Origin: Anaerococcus sp. Marseille-P3915
GTDB lineage: Bacteria > Bacillota > Clostridia > Tissierellales > Peptoniphilaceae
Direction: 5' to 3'
Length of the DNA: 64,000 bases
Assembly (NCBI RefSeq): GCF_900258475.1
Contig: NZ_LT984888.1
Location: 456,639 to 520,638 of the forward strand
Part shown: positions 7,483-16,014 of the stretch, piece after piece
Layout: the number at the start of each line of letters is the position of its first letter
Numbering within the stretch: the stretch's first letter is position 1
Notes under the pieces: generated by a model
The model's input: the letters and a program-made list of their open reading frames with translations, nothing else
Told to the model about the DNA's origin: nothing
The model's database searches: none
Made by a program: the position numbers and the translations under genes

Positions 7483-8846
7483 AAGACAGGTAATAATATG
7501 GTGACTTTTGCGCCTATTGTATCAGTCCTATTTTCTAAAACAAGATTTCCTCCATGCATCTTAATAATTTGTTCGGCAACAAATAATCCGATACCATAGT
7601 TTTCTTTTGAATGCCTACTTTTGTCTCCTTGATAGAATTGATCTGTTGCATATAATAGGTCTTCACCTGTAAATCCATGCCCTTGGTCTAATATTGATAT
7701 TTGAAGCTTATCAGCTTTTGAACATATAACTAACTCAATGGTTGAGCTTTTGGGACTTTGCTCCTCGGCATTACTTAAAATATTTAGAAAGGCTCGTTCA
7801 AAATTTTTTAAATCTACTATTAAAATACCATTCTCATAGTTAATATCTTCTAAAAGATTTAACTTATAAGTTGATGTGAATTCTTTAGCTAGTTTTTCAA
7901 TGTTTTCTACAAATTCTTTTGCTCTAATTTGGGTAAAGTTTAATTCATTTGCTTGATTAGATTTATTAACAAGCATTAAAGTTTGGATATATTTATCAAT
8001 ACGGCTTGTGTTTTTTCTAATATAATTTAGATATGTTTGCTGTTCTTCTGTTAGGTCTGTTTCTCCTAATAATTCTGAGTTTCCCTTTATAATTGAAAGA
8101 GGAGTCTTTATATCATGGCTTAATGCTGAAATCTGATTTCTTTTTTTCTCTTCCTCTCTCCAATTTGTTCTTAAAGATTCACTTAACCCTAACTTTATTT
8201 TTTCTAAACTTTCTAATATGACATTAAATTCCTGAACATTTGATTTTTTAACTTGGAAATCTAAGTTTTGTTTCCTGATTTCTTCCGAAGCTTCTAGCAA
8301 AGGATTTAATTCTCTCGATATTTTCTTTGCCCAAATTAATGTGATAGTAATAATACTAATAAAACAAAATATTATCAGTAAGATTAGTAATAAAGTATTT
8401 ATTTGTGGTAGATTTTTTTGCATCCAAGGACTTTTATAAAAAGGCTTTAAGTCATAAGCTACAAGGACATATCCATCTAATCTTTGTATTTCCATAAAGG
8501 ATAAGTTGGAATTAGAATTACCAGACCCCTTATGATAGCTAAAGGCTATATCTTGGATATTCTTATTCATATTTGTTTCTACAACTTTTTCGTCTTTTGA
8601 TAAAAATAGATAAGATGTATTATTTGGTAGCAATGATTTATCGAAATTTTTTGAAGTGGCAATATCTGTCCTTTTTTCAAGAATTAAACTCTCAGTATAA
8701 TTTGCTGGAAATATCCACTCAAACTTATAAGAAGCAGATATAAAAGCTAGGATTAGTCCGACGGAGAGTACTAGCCCTAGTCCAATACTTAACAAATATT
8801 TAAAAAGTATATTTTTAAGAGATTGACCTTTTGTTTTTAATTCCAT
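7467..8846 (-). CDS. Sensor histidine kinase of a lantibiotic/antimicrobial-peptide resistance system (CprK-like)
   Basis: A 459-residue membrane kinase. TM1 spans about residues 17-38, an extracytoplasmic sensor region runs from about 40 to 148, and TM2 covers 150-172. A HAMP-like linker follows, then HisKA with phospho-His244 (ALSHDIKTPLS). The HATPase has the N box (NAEEQSPKSS), G1 (DQGHGFTGED) and G2 (GIGLFVAEQI). It overlaps the response regulator gene by 10 bp and lies last in an operon with a LanFEG/CprABC-type ABC transporter. By analogy with C. difficile CprK it would sense lantibiotics or cationic peptides. That ligand is inferred from context only. Confidence 0.85.
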   Translation of the reverse strand: MELKTKGQSLKNILFKYLLSIGLGLVLSVGLILAFISASYKFEWIFPANYTESLILEKRTDIATSKNFDKSLLPNNTSYLFLSKDEKVVETNMNKNIQDIAFSYHKGSGNSNSNLSFMEIQRLDGYVLVAYDLKPFYKSPWMQKNLPQINTLLLILLIIFCFISIITITLIWAKKISRELNPLLEASEEIRKQNLDFQVKKSNVQEFNVILESLEKIKLGLSESLRTNWREEEKKRNQISALSHDIKTPLSIIKGNSELLGETDLTEEQQTYLNYIRKNTSRIDKYIQTLMLVNKSNQANELNFTQIRAKEFVENIEKLAKEFTSTYKLNLLEDINYENGILIVDLKNFERAFLNILSNAEEQSPKSSTIELVICSKADKLQISILDQGHGFTGEDLLYATDQFYQGDKSRHSKENYGIGLFVAEQIIKMHGGNLVLENRTDTIGAKVTILLPVLNTLI

Positions 8847-9496
8847 TTATATCCGATCCCCCATACTGTTTCAATTGGATTTTCCCCATATTTTTGAAAT
8901 TTTGCCCTAATATTTTTTATATGTTCTGATATTGCAGATGCATCTCCTATACCATCAAATCCAAAGATAAGCTCATATATTTGCTCTCTTGAAAATACTT
9001 GTCCTTTTCTTTTGGCTAGTAATTCTGAAATTTGATACTCAGATTTTGTCAAATGAACTTTTTCATCTCCTACAAAGACTTCATTGGAAGATAAATCAAA
9101 ACGAATCTCGCCGAGATTTAAGCTAGTGTGTCGTTCTCTTTTTTCTCGTCTTAAATGTGCCTCTATACGAGCTAGGAGTTCTGCTGCACCGAATGGTTTT
9201 GTGATGTAATCATCACCACCAATTAATAAGCCTTCAACTATATTTTCTTCCATGGTTTTTGCTGTTAGAAAAAGAATAGGGCAGTCTACTTTAGCTCGAA
9301 TATCCTTACAGAAACTGATTCCGTCAATACCTGGCATCATAATATCAAGTAGAATCAAATCATATTTACTAAGTTTACTATTATCAACGTCTAAAGGATT
9401 TTGATATACATCGACTTGATGGTTGTTCTTTTTCAAAATGTTTTTTATTAGATCAAGCATATCTAGCTCATCATCAACTGCAAGAATTAAAGACAT
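8837..9496 (-). CDS. OmpR-family response regulator (CprR-like)
   Basis: A 219-residue regulator. The receiver domain has acidic residues VDDE near the start, phospho-acceptor Asp51 (ILLDIMMPG) and the conserved Lys in LFLTAKT. The winged-helix DNA-binding domain ends in ETVWGIGYKWN. It is expected to be phosphorylated by the overlapping kinase and to activate the ABC transporter genes upstream in the same operon. It has a good ribosome site (AGGAGGTG just upstream). It lies between the transporter and kinase genes, as in related resistance operons. Confidence 0.92.
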   Translation of the reverse strand: MSLILAVDDELDMLDLIKNILKKNNHQVDVYQNPLDVDNSKLSKYDLILLDIMMPGIDGISFCKDIRAKVDCPILFLTAKTMEENIVEGLLIGGDDYITKPFGAAELLARIEAHLRREKRERHTSLNLGEIRFDLSSNEVFVGDEKVHLTKSEYQISELLAKRKGQVFSREQIYELIFGFDGIGDASAISEHIKNIRAKFQKYGENPIETVWGIGYKWN

Positions 9497-9528
9497 TTTA
9501 TCACCTCCTAATTTTAAATTAAAAACTT

Positions 9529-10269
9529 TTATTCACTAACAGATTTCCCATCCCACTTATTAAACCAAATAATTGAGGAAATAAATAAGATTAAGATAAT
9601 AAACAAGGATACAAAACTCCAAATTCTAAACTCTTTATAAAAATAGGAAGGATCCGAAACTTTGCTCATCGTTATATACATTGCAGGAAGCCTGGAGCCC
9701 CAAGTACAAGGTATAAAATACCAAATACTATCACCGATGGCAGTCATTGAAAGTAAAGCAATCATTGTTTCTAGAAAACCCAATCCTATAGAAGCACCAC
9801 TACTTAATTCAATTGATACCCAAAGATGAATCATGTATAGAGAAAGGCTGCTAATAAGAATTAAGAAAAATTCAATAAGCCAATCTAAGATGTGTTGATA
9901 TCCTGTTAATAATGCAAAAATCACAACAGATAAAGATAGCGAAATAACAAATCCCAATTCTAGCACAAGGAGTTTTCCTAAATAAGCTTTAGTTCTAGAT
10001 TTTGTAGTAGATAAGAGCACTTGAAATTTCCCAGCACCTATTTCCATATCAACAACTTTTGAACTTATAAAACTTAATATTATTGGGATTACCGCTCCTA
10101 AAAGTACAAAATAAGTTTGTACTATATCACTTTCTTCAAAATTTTCTAGTCCAGTGGTTTTTGATGCCAGATAAAATAATAAAGAATAGGCTGTAGGTAA
10201 AACTATGTGAATCCAAGGAAGCCATGTGCCTTTGATTTTATATATTTCGGATTTTATTATCTTTATCAT
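9529..10269 (-). CDS. ABC transporter permease, lantibiotic immunity type (LanG/CprC-like)
   Basis: A 246-residue integral membrane protein with about six hydrophobic segments. The start is set at the ATG at 10269 rather than an upstream one: it overlaps the stop of the preceding gene (TAATG) and has GAGGT in front, and it gives the same length as the partner permease. The N-terminus IKSEIYKIKGTWLPWIH is typical of MutG/EpiG-type permeases. With the other permease and the ATPase it should form an exporter that removes lantibiotics or similar peptides from the membrane. Substrate is inferred. Confidence 0.85.
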   Translation of the reverse strand: MIKIIKSEIYKIKGTWLPWIHIVLPTAYSLLFYLASKTTGLENFEESDIVQTYFVLLGAVIPIILSFISSKVVDMEIGAGKFQVLLSTTKSRTKAYLGKLLVLELGFVISLSLSVVIFALLTGYQHILDWLIEFFLILISSLSLYMIHLWVSIELSSGASIGLGFLETMIALLSMTAIGDSIWYFIPCTWGSRLPAMYITMSKVSDPSYFYKEFRIWSFVSLFIILILFISSIIWFNKWDGKSVSE

Positions 10270-11009
10270 TATTTTACCTCTTGATTTGAAAACCATTTTG
10301 CACTTATAATTGTCAGTAATATAAATATACATATAGATAAAATACAAGGAATAAGTAACGATGTGTTTGATATCATTGGATTTGATGATTCAATTAAAAC
10401 ACCACTTGGTAGAATATGCATAACAGGAATCATTAATCTAATTCCCCAAGAATATGGACAATAAATCCAAAAAGCACTATCAGATATCAAGATTCCTAAG
10501 GCTAGACCTAATACTGCATTTATTGTAATACTAGCTATAAAGCCAAATTTTTTTGCCAAGAAAAAGCATAGAGGGACTTGCCAAATGTTGGTAATTATTA
10601 GTAAGAAACTTGCAAATACCAATGTTGAAAATCCATAGTTTGGTGCTAATTGCCCTCCAATTAAAAATTGAAAAATATACACTCCTAGCATATGAATTAT
10701 AGCAGCAATACTCATATAAATAAATGCTGTAATTATTTTTGAAACCCATAACTTTTCAAGCTTAATATTTAGAGGAAAAACTGCTCTGTAGTTTAATTTT
10801 CTACTTTCTTTTCTATCCATCATTGCTGGGATTAAGGCAAAAGTTGCAGGCATTATTATGACGTACCACCAGTTATAGGAATTAGTAGTGAAATAACTTG
10901 GCATAAGAAATAATGACAATAAGATTAAAGTTATTGGCATAATAACTAATAACTTCTTCAAGAAAGTGCCCTTATGTTTTAAATTTTCTGCAAGAATATA
11001 AGATATCAT
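10269..11009 (-). CDS. ABC transporter permease, lantibiotic immunity type (LanE/CprB-like)
   Basis: A 246-residue membrane protein with about six hydrophobic stretches, starting MISYILAENLKHKGTFLKK, the usual beginning of MutE/EpiE-type permeases. It lies 3 bases after the ATPase stop and shares one base with the next permease, indicating tight translational coupling. Both permeases are similar in size and topology and probably form the membrane heterodimer of the exporter. Confidence 0.85.
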   Translation of the reverse strand: MISYILAENLKHKGTFLKKLLVIMPITLILLSLFLMPSYFTTNSYNWWYVIIMPATFALIPAMMDRKESRKLNYRAVFPLNIKLEKLWVSKIITAFIYMSIAAIIHMLGVYIFQFLIGGQLAPNYGFSTLVFASFLLIITNIWQVPLCFFLAKKFGFIASITINAVLGLALGILISDSAFWIYCPYSWGIRLMIPVMHILPSGVLIESSNPMISNTSLLIPCILSICIFILLTIISAKWFSNQEVK

Positions 11010-11012
11010 TTT

Positions 11013-11714
11013 TTACACTCCCATTCCACTTTTTATAACATTCATAAAAAGTTCTTCTAAATTGTCATCATGATTAATAATGTTTTGATATTGCAATTTT
11101 CCATTATTAATAATCCCAATATGATCAGCAGTTTGTTCAACTTCTGCTAAAATATGACTAGACAAAATAACGGTTATTCCTTTTTCTGGGAAAGATCTTA
11201 TTAAATCACGTAATTCTTGAATTCCAAGAGGATCAAGTCCGTTTGTTGGTTCATCTAAAATCAAAAGCTTAGGATTATTTAACAAGGCAATGGCGATACC
11301 TAACCTTTGTTTCATTCCTAAAGAAAACTGACCACTTTTCTTTTTTCCAGTATCTTTTAAACTAACTATTTCCAAAACTTCATCAATCCTAGAATCTGGT
11401 AACCCTAGTAGGAGTGTCCTTACTTTTAAATTTTCCCTAGCCGATAAGTTCTCATACAAGGCAGGCATTTCTATTAAGGCACCAATATCCGACAAATCAT
11501 CACGACTCCACCCATGACCTTCAAAAAAGATTTGACCAGATGTTTTATGAATCATTCCAGTAATCATCTTCAATGTAGTCGATTTACCAGCCCCATTAGG
11601 TCCTAGCAATCCATAGATAGAATTTTCTTTTATTTTTAAAGAAATATTATCTACAGCTTTTTGATTACCAAAGGTTTTAGTAAGATTTTTTGTTTCTAAT
11701 ATCAATTTGTCCAT
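11013..11714 (-). CDS. ABC transporter ATPase, lantibiotic immunity type (LanF/CprA-like)
   Basis: A 233-residue ATPase with Walker A GPNGAGKS (38-45), signature FSLGMKQRLGIA, Walker B LLILDEPTNGLDP and the switch His in ILSSHIL. The segment IGALIEMPALYENLSARENL is typical of lantibiotic-protection ATPases. It is the first gene of a five-gene minus-strand operon (ATPase, two permeases, regulator, kinase). A GAGGTTCAT-type site precedes the start. The module gives self-protection without a lantibiotic biosynthesis gene nearby, so it acts as resistance, not immunity of a producer. Confidence 0.92.
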   Translation of the reverse strand: MDKLILETKNLTKTFGNQKAVDNISLKIKENSIYGLLGPNGAGKSTTLKMITGMIHKTSGQIFFEGHGWSRDDLSDIGALIEMPALYENLSARENLKVRTLLLGLPDSRIDEVLEIVSLKDTGKKKSGQFSLGMKQRLGIAIALLNNPKLLILDEPTNGLDPLGIQELRDLIRSFPEKGITVILSSHILAEVEQTADHIGIINNGKLQYQNIINHDDNLEELFMNVIKSGMGV

Positions 11715-11825
11715 AAATGAACCTCCTCTTCATTTTATAAACTTAGTATAAAATACAAATTTAAGGATTCCATAAGGAAGATAAGTTTCTTTAAAGTTAA
11801 TAGATTACTTTTACCTTTATTGTCC

Positions 11826-11970
11826 GGTACTGGTACTCAAATGGTACTGGAAGTAAAAAAGAATATTTAAAATAATAGTTCCAAGTGGTTTAAATTTGGA
11901 CAAAAAATTAGACCGTAGTTTCAAGCTGCGGTCTTTTTGCCTACATATTATGAGTATTAATTTATTTTGA
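11826..11970 (+). repeat. R-block copy 3 (upstream part) with terminator hairpin
   Basis: Begins with the same TACTGGTACTCAAATGGTAC as copy 1 and stays nearly identical through the hairpin GACCGTAG..CTGCGGTC plus T run (11911-11938) into the mobC relic. The hairpin has the form of a rho-independent terminator. It separates the peptide-resistance operon from the LDCC/copper cassette. Confidence 0.78.
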
Positions 11971-12159
11971 CATCTCCAATGGCTACTTTCAAATGCAACA
12001 AATAACATAAACCAGATTGCAAAAGCTACTAATACAACTGGTGTCATTTACAAGAAAGATATAGATTATATGAAAGAAAAAATAGAAAAATTGGCAAAAG
12101 AAATATGGCAGATTCATTCCCTACTTCTTAATAAATCAAAAGAAAGTTCTGGTGATTAG
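11971..12159 (+). pseudogene. MobC C-terminal relic (copy 3)
   Basis: Reads HLQWLLSNATNNINQIAK then ATNTTGVIYKKDIDYMKEK and ends LLLNKSKESSGD, stop TAG 12157. It is the longest and least changed of the three MobC tails. An in-frame TGA at 11968 and the lack of a start show that only the 3' end survives. A relaxase-like ATG follows one base after the stop. Confidence 0.72.
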
Positions 12160-12160
12160 T

Positions 12161-12283
12161 ATGGTAATTACAAAAAAGAATACCCTTATGCAAGAGTATT
12201 CTCTGAATAAAGAACAATTTTCTGACCTTGTTCAGTATAGGAAAAACTATAAAAATTATTATGGGAAGGAAGTGGAGAGATAA
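12161..12283 (+). pseudogene. 40-residue ORF, possible relaxase start-to-end fusion relic
   Basis: ATG 12161 lies where the relaxase should start after mobC. It reads MVITKKNTLMQEYSLNKEQF, then SDLVQYRKNYKNYYGKEVER and stops at 12281. The second part recurs at 13134-13229 with several silent or conservative changes, so it looks like the conserved 3' end of a real gene. The simplest reading is an internal deletion that joined a relaxase start to the 3' end of the same or a neighbouring mobilisation gene. Family assignment of the 3' part is not certain. Confidence 0.45.
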
Positions 12284-12361
12284 AAAATTGAAAAAATAAT
12301 TTTTTTCTGGTATAAACATTATTGTAGAAAATTTACAAATAATTACCCGAGGAGGTAAAAT

Positions 12362-12490
12362 ATGAAAATCTTTGAATCAATAAAAAATAGATGGAAAAAA
12401 TTCTTGAAAAATCTAGCAGAAGAAAATAAAAAATCTTTTGGAAATGAAAGATTAGATTGTTGTTCAATGAACAAAAGAGAATATAAATAA
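12362..12490 (+). CDS. LDCC-motif putative metal-binding small protein
   Basis: A 42-residue protein with a strong GAGGAGGT ribosome site 5 bases before the ATG. It starts MKIFESIKNRWKKFLKNLAE and carries RLDCCSMN near the C-terminus. Its length, amphipathic N-terminal helix and LDCC motif fit the small Firmicutes family named for that motif, thought to bind metal through the paired cysteines. It lies upstream of the copper module, but an IS256 relic and a MITE separate them. Function is unproven. Confidence 0.7.
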   Translation: MKIFESIKNRWKKFLKNLAEENKKSFGNERLDCCSMNKREYK

Positions 12491-12510
12491 AGAAAAAAAT
12501 GACCATGGCG

Positions 12511-12909
12511 GAGACTGTGTAAAATTTTGTGTATAGAAACCTCCTGATTAGGGTAAGTAAAAACTAATCAGGAGGAATTTTTATGCCCAAAAAAGACCAG
12601 AAACAAAAAAAGCAAAAATGTTAATTGAAGAATATCAGCCTCAAAGCGTACAAGATATTCAAGAAGCTCTAAAAGACCTTCTAGGCGATACAATGGAAGA
12701 ACTTTTGAAAGCAGAACTAGATTAGCATTTACACTATGAATATGGAGAAAAACCACTATCATTAAATACAAGAAATGGTACTAGTAAAAAATAGTTAAAT
12801 CATCATATGGACATATAGAATACGAGGCTGGGATCAAATCTTATCCCAATTATCAACCCTTACCCTTATATCAGGATTTAGGTTGATACACAAAATTATT
12901 TACAGACCC
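12511..12909 (+). mobile_element. Deleted IS256-family element
   Basis: About 400 bp bounded by related ends: GAGACTGTGTAAA..TTTTGTGTAT on the left (12511-12534) and its inverted counterpart at 12881-12909. Only a decayed N-terminal part of the transposase remains between them. No convincing target duplication is visible. The element could be mobilised only by a related transposase supplied from elsewhere. Confidence 0.7.
12582..12800 (+). pseudogene. IS256-family transposase N-terminal relic
   Basis: Translated pieces SVQDIQEALKDLLGDTMEEL, LKAELD, then after a stop HLHYEYGEKPLSLNTRNGTS match the start of IS256/mutator-type transposases, where LLKAELDEHLGYEK..N.RNG is expected. A frameshift near 12618, TAG in place of the Glu codon after LKAELD (12723) and a later stop show that it is dead. 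The catalytic domain is deleted. Confidence 0.75.
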
Positions 12910-12914
12910 GCAAA

Positions 12915-13070
12915 AAGGGGCTGTTGCAGAATGAATAAATCGTCCCAAATCGCTAGAGGAACCTTGTGAAAAATTTTGCCTCCACGAGCCGGCAGGCTAG
13001 GCCAAAAATTTCTCACAAGAACCCTCTAGCGATGGGACGATAGTTATTCATAGTTTTGCAACAGCCCCTT
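12915..13070. mobile_element. MITE-like 156-bp imperfect palindrome
   Basis: The two halves are near-perfect inverted copies: AAGGGGCTGTTGCA at the left end and TGCAACAGCCCCTT at the right, continuing as ATGAATAA, ATCGTCCC, TCGCTAGAGG and CTTGTGA blocks towards a GC-rich centre. There is no ORF. The terminal GGGGCTGTTGCA resembles IS1182-type ends, so it is probably a small non-autonomous element. Transcribed, it would form a long hairpin. Confidence 0.75.
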
Positions 13071-13133
13071 CTACTTGCCACCTAAAAGACTCTCTAAATC
13101 AGTTTTCTAAAATCCCTAATTCAATGAGCCTTT

Positions 13134-13229
13134 ATGCAAGAGTATTCCTTAAATAAAGAACAATTTTCTGACCTTGTTCAGTATAGGAAAAACTATGAAA
13201 ATTATTATTGGATAGAAGTGGAGAGATAA
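13134..13229 (+). repeat. 96-base coding-like repeat (second copy of 12188-12283)
   Basis: Reads MQEYSLNKEQFSDLVQYRKN then YENYYWIEVER and stop, exactly as long as the 12188-12283 copy. Differences include silent changes (CTG/TTA Leu, TCT/TCC Ser), as expected for a diverged gene end. The reading frame upstream is lost, so this is a relic. It marks the left edge of the copper cassette. Confidence 0.55.
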
Positions 13230-13265
13230 AAAGCTATAAGCGTTGCTTACATTTATTAAAAATAC

Positions 13266-13325
13266 TTGACAATATAAGTTTACAAGAGTAAACTTATATT
13301 AAGTATTAAGTCTACACTCGTAAAC
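13266..13325 (+). promoter_or_regulatory. copY promoter with two CopY-type operators
   Basis: TTGACA at 13266-13271 serves as -35. A perfect palindrome with arms ATAAGTTTAC / GTAAACTTAT around AAGA (13274-13297) overlaps the expected -10, and a second imperfect site GTCTAC-ACTC-GTAAAC lies at 13310-13325, 32 bp further. Both contain the cop-box-like core (TACAnnnGTA). This layout fits copper-released repression by CopY. Confidence 0.7.
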
Positions 13326-13343
13326 GATAAGGAGGGAAAGACA

Positions 13344-13793
13344 ATGGGTGTAATAGTATACAATACTCATATCACAGATGCTGAATGGGAAGTTATGCGT
13401 GTGGTTTGGGCAAATGATCGAGTAACTAGTAAAAAAGTTATCTCCGTATTGCAAGAAAAAATGGACTGGACACAGTCCACTATCAAAACGATCTTAGGTC
13501 GATTAGTTGAAAAAGGCGTACTAAATACAGAGCAAGAAGGTAGAAAGTTTATTTACACTGCCAATATTGAAGAGAAAGAAGCCGTAAGGGATTATGCAGA
13601 AGATATTTTTAACCGTATTTGCAATAAGAAAGTCGGAAATGTAATAGGAAGCATCATTGAAAATCATGTTTTAAGCTTCGATGATATAGATAGACTAGAA
13701 AAAATATTAGAGATGAAAAAATCTTCCGCAGTAGAAGAAGTGGATTGCAATTGTCCAGAAGGACAATGCGAGTGTCATTTACATCATCATTAG
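13344..13793 (+). CDS. copY: CopY/TcrY-type copper-responsive repressor
   Basis: A 149-residue repressor of the BlaI/MecI/CopY group. The N-terminal winged helix (ITDAEWEVMRVVWANDRVTS, then TIKTILGRLVEKG) binds the two operators upstream. The C-terminus has the CopY metal site CxCxxxxCxC (DCNCPEGQCECH) followed by a His tail, which exchanges Zn for Cu(I) and releases DNA. A strong AAGGAGGG site precedes the ATG. It forms an operon with copB, 19 bases downstream, so the pair is autoregulated. Confidence 0.95.
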   Translation: MGVIVYNTHITDAEWEVMRVVWANDRVTSKKVISVLQEKMDWTQSTIKTILGRLVEKGVLNTEQEGRKFIYTANIEEKEAVRDYAEDIFNRICNKKVGNVIGSIIENHVLSFDDIDRLEKILEMKKSSAVEEVDCNCPEGQCECHLHHH

Positions 13794-13812
13794 GCATAAG
13801 GAGGAATTTAAA

Positions 13813-15933
13813 ATGAACAATAACAACAAACATTCATCCCACAGTCACCATAATCATGGCGACATGGATCATTCAAAACATGAGCACATAAGCACGGAAG
13901 AACATGGAGACCATAAAAATCAACATCACGACCATCATGCTGGTCATGATCACAGTGGGCATAGTGGGCATGATCGCAGCGGGCATAGTGGGCATGACCA
14001 CCATCATCACGGTAACTTTAAGGAACTTTTCTTAAAATCATTGCCACTAGGAATCATTATTATGCTCTTATCCCCTATGGCTGGGTTTGACCTACCATTC
14101 CAGTTTACTTTTCCATATTCTGATATTGTAGTAGCTATTTTATCTACTATATTAATTATTTATGGTGGACGTCCATTCTATCAAGGGGCAGTTGACGAAT
14201 TTAAACAAAAAGAACCTGGAATGATGGCTCTCGTTTCTTTAGGTTTAAGTGTTTCATATTTATATAGTATTTATACTGTAATAGCAAGCTACGTAACAGG
14301 TGAACAAATTATGGATTTTTTCTTTGAATTTGCTTCATTACTATTAATCATGTTATTAGGTCACTGGATTGAGATGAAAGCTATTGGAGAAGCAGGAGAC
14401 GCACAAGCAGAATTGGCTAAGTTAGTGCCGAAAGATGCTCACGTTGTGTTAGAAGACGATTCAATTGAAATACGTCCAGTTGCTGACTTAAAGGTAGGTG
14501 ATTTAATTCGAGTTCAAGCTGGAGAAAATGTGCCAGCAGATGGAACTATCGAGCGTGGAGAATCACGTCTAAATGAAGCTCTTTTGACTGGAGAATCTAA
14601 ATCAATTAAAAAAGGTCCTGGCGATGAAGTAATCGGAGGCTCAACAAATGGAGAAGGGGTTCTTTATATTAAAGTGAATGAGACAGGCGATCAATCCTTC
14701 ATCTCTCAAGTTCAGAATTTAATCAGCCAAGCTCAAAGTCAGCCTTCCAGAGCAGAAAATATTGCTCAAAAGGTTGCAGGGTGGCTCTTCTATATTGCGG
14801 TCATTGTCGCACTAATAGCTTTTGTAGTATGGATGCTTATATCGGACATCCCAACGGCAGTAAAATTTGCTATCACAACATTAGTTATAGCTTGTCCTCA
14901 CGCTTTGGGTCTAGCTATTCCATTGGTCACCGCTCGTAGCACAAGCTTAGGGGCAAGTCGAGGTTTACTAGTAAAAGACCGAGAATCTTTAGAAATAGCT
15001 CAAGATGCAGATGTGATGATTTTAGATAAGACAGGTACTTTAACAACAGGTGAGTTTAAAGTATTAGATGTAAAACTTCTTAATGAAAAATATACAAAAG
15101 AGGAAATCATTGCCTTACTGGCAGGTATTGAAGGAGGGTCTAGTCACCCTATTGCTCAATCAATTATAAGCTTCGCCGACCAAGAAGGTATAAGTCCAGT
15201 ATCCTTTGATTCCATTGATGTAATTTCCGGTGCTGGCGTAGAAGGTAAAGCCAATGGGCACCAATACCAATTAATCAGTCAAAAAGCATACGGACGTAAT
15301 CTAGATATGGATATTCCAAAAGGAGCAACCCTCAGTGTCTTAGTAGAAAACGATGATGCCATTGGTGCAGTAGCTTTGGGGGATGAATTAAAAGCAACCA
15401 GTAAAGAGTTAATAGAAGCTCTTAAAAATAACAATATAGAGCCAATTATGGCAACAGGTGATAATGAAAAAGCGGCTCAAGGCGCGGCAGAAGACTTAGG
15501 GATTGAATATAGATCAAATCAATCACCACAAGACAAATATGAGTTAGTTAAAACACTTAAAGATGAAGGAAAGAAAGTTATCATGGTAGGTGACGGTGTC
15601 AATGATGCTCCTTCTCTTGCCTTAGCAGACGTTGGTATAGCTGTAGGCGCTGGAACCCAAGTGGCATTGGATTCAGCTGATGTCATCTTGACTCAATCTG
15701 ATCCAGGAGATATTGAATCGTTCATTGAACTAGCACACAAAACAACTCGTAAAATGAAACAAAACCTCTTTTGGGGAGCCGGTTATAACTTTATAGCTAT
15801 CCCTCTAGCTGCAGGAATTTTGGCTCCTTTTGGCTTCACATTAAGTCCTGCAGTAGGAGCAATTCTAATGTCTGTGTCAACAGTCTTAGTTGCAATTAAT
15901 GCTATTTTATTAAAATTAGATCCGAAAAAATGA
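13813..15933 (+). CDS. copB: CopB-type P1B ATPase, copper/silver exporter
   Basis: A 706-residue heavy-metal ATPase. The first ~75 residues are a His-rich metal-binding tail (HSSHSHHNHGDMDHSKHEH and repeated HSGHD units) instead of an HMA domain. The transmembrane CPH motif (C361-P362-H363) defines the CopB group. Phosphorylation Asp405 sits in DKTGTLT; TGES, HP and GDGVNDAP motifs are present. It should export copper or silver ions at the cytoplasmic membrane. It is co-transcribed with copY. The sequence is full length without lesions; the surrounding relics point to acquisition as a cassette. Confidence 0.95.
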   Translation: MNNNNKHSSHSHHNHGDMDHSKHEHISTEEHGDHKNQHHDHHAGHDHSGHSGHDRSGHSGHDHHHHGNFKELFLKSLPLGIIIMLLSPMAGFDLPFQFTFPYSDIVVAILSTILIIYGGRPFYQGAVDEFKQKEPGMMALVSLGLSVSYLYSIYTVIASYVTGEQIMDFFFEFASLLLIMLLGHWIEMKAIGEAGDAQAELAKLVPKDAHVVLEDDSIEIRPVADLKVGDLIRVQAGENVPADGTIERGESRLNEALLTGESKSIKKGPGDEVIGGSTNGEGVLYIKVNETGDQSFISQVQNLISQAQSQPSRAENIAQKVAGWLFYIAVIVALIAFVVWMLISDIPTAVKFAITTLVIACPHALGLAIPLVTARSTSLGASRGLLVKDRESLEIAQDADVMILDKTGTLTTGEFKVLDVKLLNEKYTKEEIIALLAGIEGGSSHPIAQSIISFADQEGISPVSFDSIDVISGAGVEGKANGHQYQLISQKAYGRNLDMDIPKGATLSVLVENDDAIGAVALGDELKATSKELIEALKNNNIEPIMATGDNEKAAQGAAEDLGIEYRSNQSPQDKYELVKTLKDEGKKVIMVGDGVNDAPSLALADVGIAVGAGTQVALDSADVILTQSDPGDIESFIELAHKTTRKMKQNLFWGAGYNFIAIPLAAGILAPFGFTLSPAVGAILMSVSTVLVAINAILLKLDPKK

Positions 15934-16014
15934 CAATTAACATATAGAATAATTGAAACTCCTTAAAGTATCAAGATACAATAGTTTTACAGGAGAAAAA
16001 GAGATGTAAGTACT

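Noticed and set aside
10269..10347. Longer start for the second permease (26 more residues).
   Set aside because: The extension lies inside the preceding gene, has no ribosome site and breaks the TAATG coupling and length match with the partner permease.
12591..12909. Functional IS256 copy.
   Set aside because: Only about 70 residues of transposase with a frameshift and stops remain, so it cannot move by itself.
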